From: Lachnospiraceae bacterium | Lineage (GTDB): Bacteria; Bacillota_A; Clostridia; Lachnospirales; Lachnospiraceae | Length of the DNA stretch: 64,000 nucleotides | NCBI GenBank assembly: GCA_028694115.1 | Contig: JAQUUB010000004.1 | Coordinates: forward strand, 62,001 to 126,000 | Direction: 5' to 3' | Shown here: positions 62,569-64,000 of the stretch, piece after piece | Numbering within the stretch: position 1 is the stretch's first letter | Layout of the letters: each line of letters starts with the position of its first letter | Made by a program: the position numbers and the translations under genes | Notes under the pieces: model-generated | Database searches by the model: none | What the model was told of the DNA's origin: nothing | What the model saw: only the letters and a program-made list of their open reading frames with translations

Positions 62569-63690
62569 ATGAAGCCAGCTATTGTAGTAATTGCCTATAA
62601 TAGGCCACGATCGTTAAACAGAATATTGAATTCTTTGGCTGATGCAGAATATACAGATGTGGATATTCCTCTTTTAATCAGCATTGATAAGAGTGATAAT
62701 GTGGAAGTAGCGAAAATTGCAGAAGCATTTTGCTGGAAATTTGGAAAGAAGGAAGTCCGCTATTTTGATGAAAATCAAGGTTTAAAAAAACATGTTCTAT
62801 CTTGCGGCGATTTGACAGAGAAGTATGGAAGTTTGATTATGCTTGAAGATGATTTGTTTGTATCATCACAATTCTACCAATTTGCCAAGGCATCATTGGA
62901 TTTTACTGACTTAAAGGATGAGATTGGCGGTGTTTCACTCTATAATCATCTTTTTAATGTTCATAAAAGGGAACCTTTTGAGGCAGTTAATGATGGATAT
63001 GATAATTGGTATTTTCAGTTTGCTTCCTCTTGGGGACAGGCATTTACCAAGAATCAATGGAAGGGATTTCGTAGCTGGCTAAAAGAAAATGATAATAAGG
63101 ACTTATCTGATATTACCGTTCCTTGTAACGTAAGCCAGTGGTCAGATAAATCATGGTTAAAATATTATATTAAGTATTTAATAGAGGAAAATAAATATTT
63201 TTTATATCCAAGAATTTCCTACACTACTAATTTTTTTGATGTAGGTACACATAGTGAAAAGGCACAAACGGATTTTCAGGTTCCCTTATGCTTTGGGATG
63301 CAAAGAGCATTCGTATTTTCTAATATTTGTGAATCACAGTCAGTCTATGATTCTTTTTTTGAGAATCGTAATTTGGCTCCTTATTTACCAGTAGAAGGAA
63401 AAGTGGAAATTGATTTATATGGACTGAAAAGATACAACACGAAATACTGCCTGACATCAAAACGCATTCCTTTTCATGTAATAAAGAGTTTCGGAATGAA
63501 ATTACGTCCATTAGATGCAAATATTATAAAACAAATACCCGGAAATGAAATATTTCTCTATGATCTAGAAAAAAAGGAACAAAAACCTCAGGGAAAAGAT
63601 TCGGGAAGAATTTTATATCATTTTAGAGGTTTTAAGATTTCGTATATACTGAAAATTATAGAAATTCGATGGAAGGAAAGAAAATTATAA
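62569..63690 (+). CDS. GT2/GNT-I-like glycosyltransferase
   Basis: A 373-residue protein whose first 150 residues resemble a nucleotide-sugar transferase fold (AIVVIAYNRPRSLNRILNSL; LLISIDKSDNVEVA; IMLEDDLFVSSQF, where EDD is the probable metal motif). The C-terminal half is less familiar. The start is taken at ATG 62569 since the family begins KPAIVVIAYNRP; an ATG at 62545 is possible and neither has an ideal ribosome site. Sugar and acceptor are unknown. Confidence 0.75.
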   Translation: MKPAIVVIAYNRPRSLNRILNSLADAEYTDVDIPLLISIDKSDNVEVAKIAEAFCWKFGKKEVRYFDENQGLKKHVLSCGDLTEKYGSLIMLEDDLFVSSQFYQFAKASLDFTDLKDEIGGVSLYNHLFNVHKREPFEAVNDGYDNWYFQFASSWGQAFTKNQWKGFRSWLKENDNKDLSDITVPCNVSQWSDKSWLKYYIKYLIEENKYFLYPRISYTTNFFDVGTHSEKAQTDFQVPLCFGMQRAFVFSNICESQSVYDSFFENRNLAPYLPVEGKVEIDLYGLKRYNTKYCLTSKRIPFHVIKSFGMKLRPLDANIIKQIPGNEIFLYDLEKKEQKPQGKDSGRILYHFRGFKISYILKIIEIRWKERKL

Positions 63691-64000
63691 ATGTGTGGAA
63701 TTTTTGGTGCTATGAATGTCCGCTTAGATAAAGAAACGGCAGAGAAATGTTTAAATAAATTACTGCATAGGGGGCCAGATGCATTTGGTCTATGGCAGGA
63801 AAATGGTGTAACGCTAGGTCATAGAAGACTATCAATTTTAGATCTTTCAGAAAATGGAAGACAGCCGATGTCTTATGCCGATGGCAGATATCAGATTTTA
63901 TATAATGGAGAGGTCTATAATTTTATTGAAATCAGGAAGGAACTTGAGAAAAAAGGATATACTTTCCGTAGTGATTCAGATACGGAGGTAGTATTAGCTT
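63691..64000 (+). CDS. asnB: Asparagine synthetase (glutamine-hydrolysing), N-terminal part
   Basis: The frame opens at ATG 63691, immediately after the previous stop, and runs off the window at 64000 with 103 residues visible. It begins MCGIFGAM, with Cys2 as the glutaminase nucleophile of class II amidotransferases, followed by LLHRGPDAFGLW, LGHRRLSILDLSENGRQPM and YNGEVYNFIEIRKEL. Both the glutaminase and the AMP-forming synthetase domain would be expected in the full protein. In glycan clusters such proteins often amidate sugar acids or peptides rather than free aspartate. AAGGAAAG lies upstream. Confidence 0.92.
   Translation, partial: MCGIFGAMNVRLDKETAEKCLNKLLHRGPDAFGLWQENGVTLGHRRLSILDLSENGRQPMSYADGRYQILYNGEVYNFIEIRKELEKKGYTFRSDSDTEVVLA

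Overview
The window reads as chromosome of a low-GC Gram-positive anaerobe, most likely a Lachnospiraceae-type member of the Clostridia. The evidence is AT-rich DNA, strong GGAGG ribosome sites, frequent TTG and GTG starts, U-tailed intrinsic terminators, a CIRCE/HrcA heat-shock operon, HPr kinase with Crh-like HPr paralogues, a YesM/YesN sensor pair, and several families typical of that group (DUF4867, DUF6465, DUF6311-like). No tRNA, rRNA, CRISPR array or prophage was seen. The species was not determined.

Region by region: (1) 1-291 is the acidic C-terminal tail of FtsH. (2) 326-14346 is a sugar sensing, uptake and metabolism block: DUF4867 protein, fucose/arabinose-isomerase-like enzyme, LacI regulator, then a membrane-anchored sugar-binding protein, YesM kinase, YesN regulator and a XylF-like lipoprotein, followed by a ChvE-type binding protein and an ABC transporter in which one ATPase lies between two similar permeases. 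(3) 14401-23218 holds uvrC, hprK, a ROK glucokinase, murB, rapZ, whiA, a Crh-like HPr with Asp15, a lipid kinase and class II aldolase. (4) 23523-27947 holds cyclophilin, a GNAT acetyltransferase, glnK-amt with terminator-like leader hairpins, and a PilZ protein. (5) 27928-30026 is a chain of nested hairpins, an intrinsic terminator and, directly behind it, an apparently complete group IIC intron with its reverse transcriptase. (6) 30049-33401 (minus) is a GntR/YtrA-type regulator with an ABC exporter. (7) 33642-35940 holds a DUF6465 protein and a GT39-like membrane protein. (8) 35998-49902 is hrcA-grpE-dnaK-dnaJ, then prmA-rsmE and, further on, mtaB, the order known from Bacillus, interrupted here by manC (minus) and by nifS/thiI, a DUF6311-like protein and a second HPr-like gene. 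(9) 49983-55767 is ireB-ruvX-DUF1292-fur-rnjA-ylbF-mltG-like-trmR-trhP. (10) 55799-64000 is a surface-glycan cluster of seven glycosyltransferases, an acetyltransferase and the start of an asparagine synthetase.

How the parts fit: sugar outside the cell is probably sensed by the anchored binding protein and YesM/YesN, which would control the ChvE transporter; LacI would control the isomerase; HprK would phosphorylate Crh-like HPr on Ser46 as a carbon-status signal. The least explained items are the four-gene sensor module with the GTAC-rich control region, the two HPr paralogues without the catalytic histidine, the nested hairpin chain upstream of the intron, the hairpins around glnK and amt, and two genes (uvrC and the GNAT gene) that look leaderless. 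All functions are inferred from sequence recognition alone; no database search was run.
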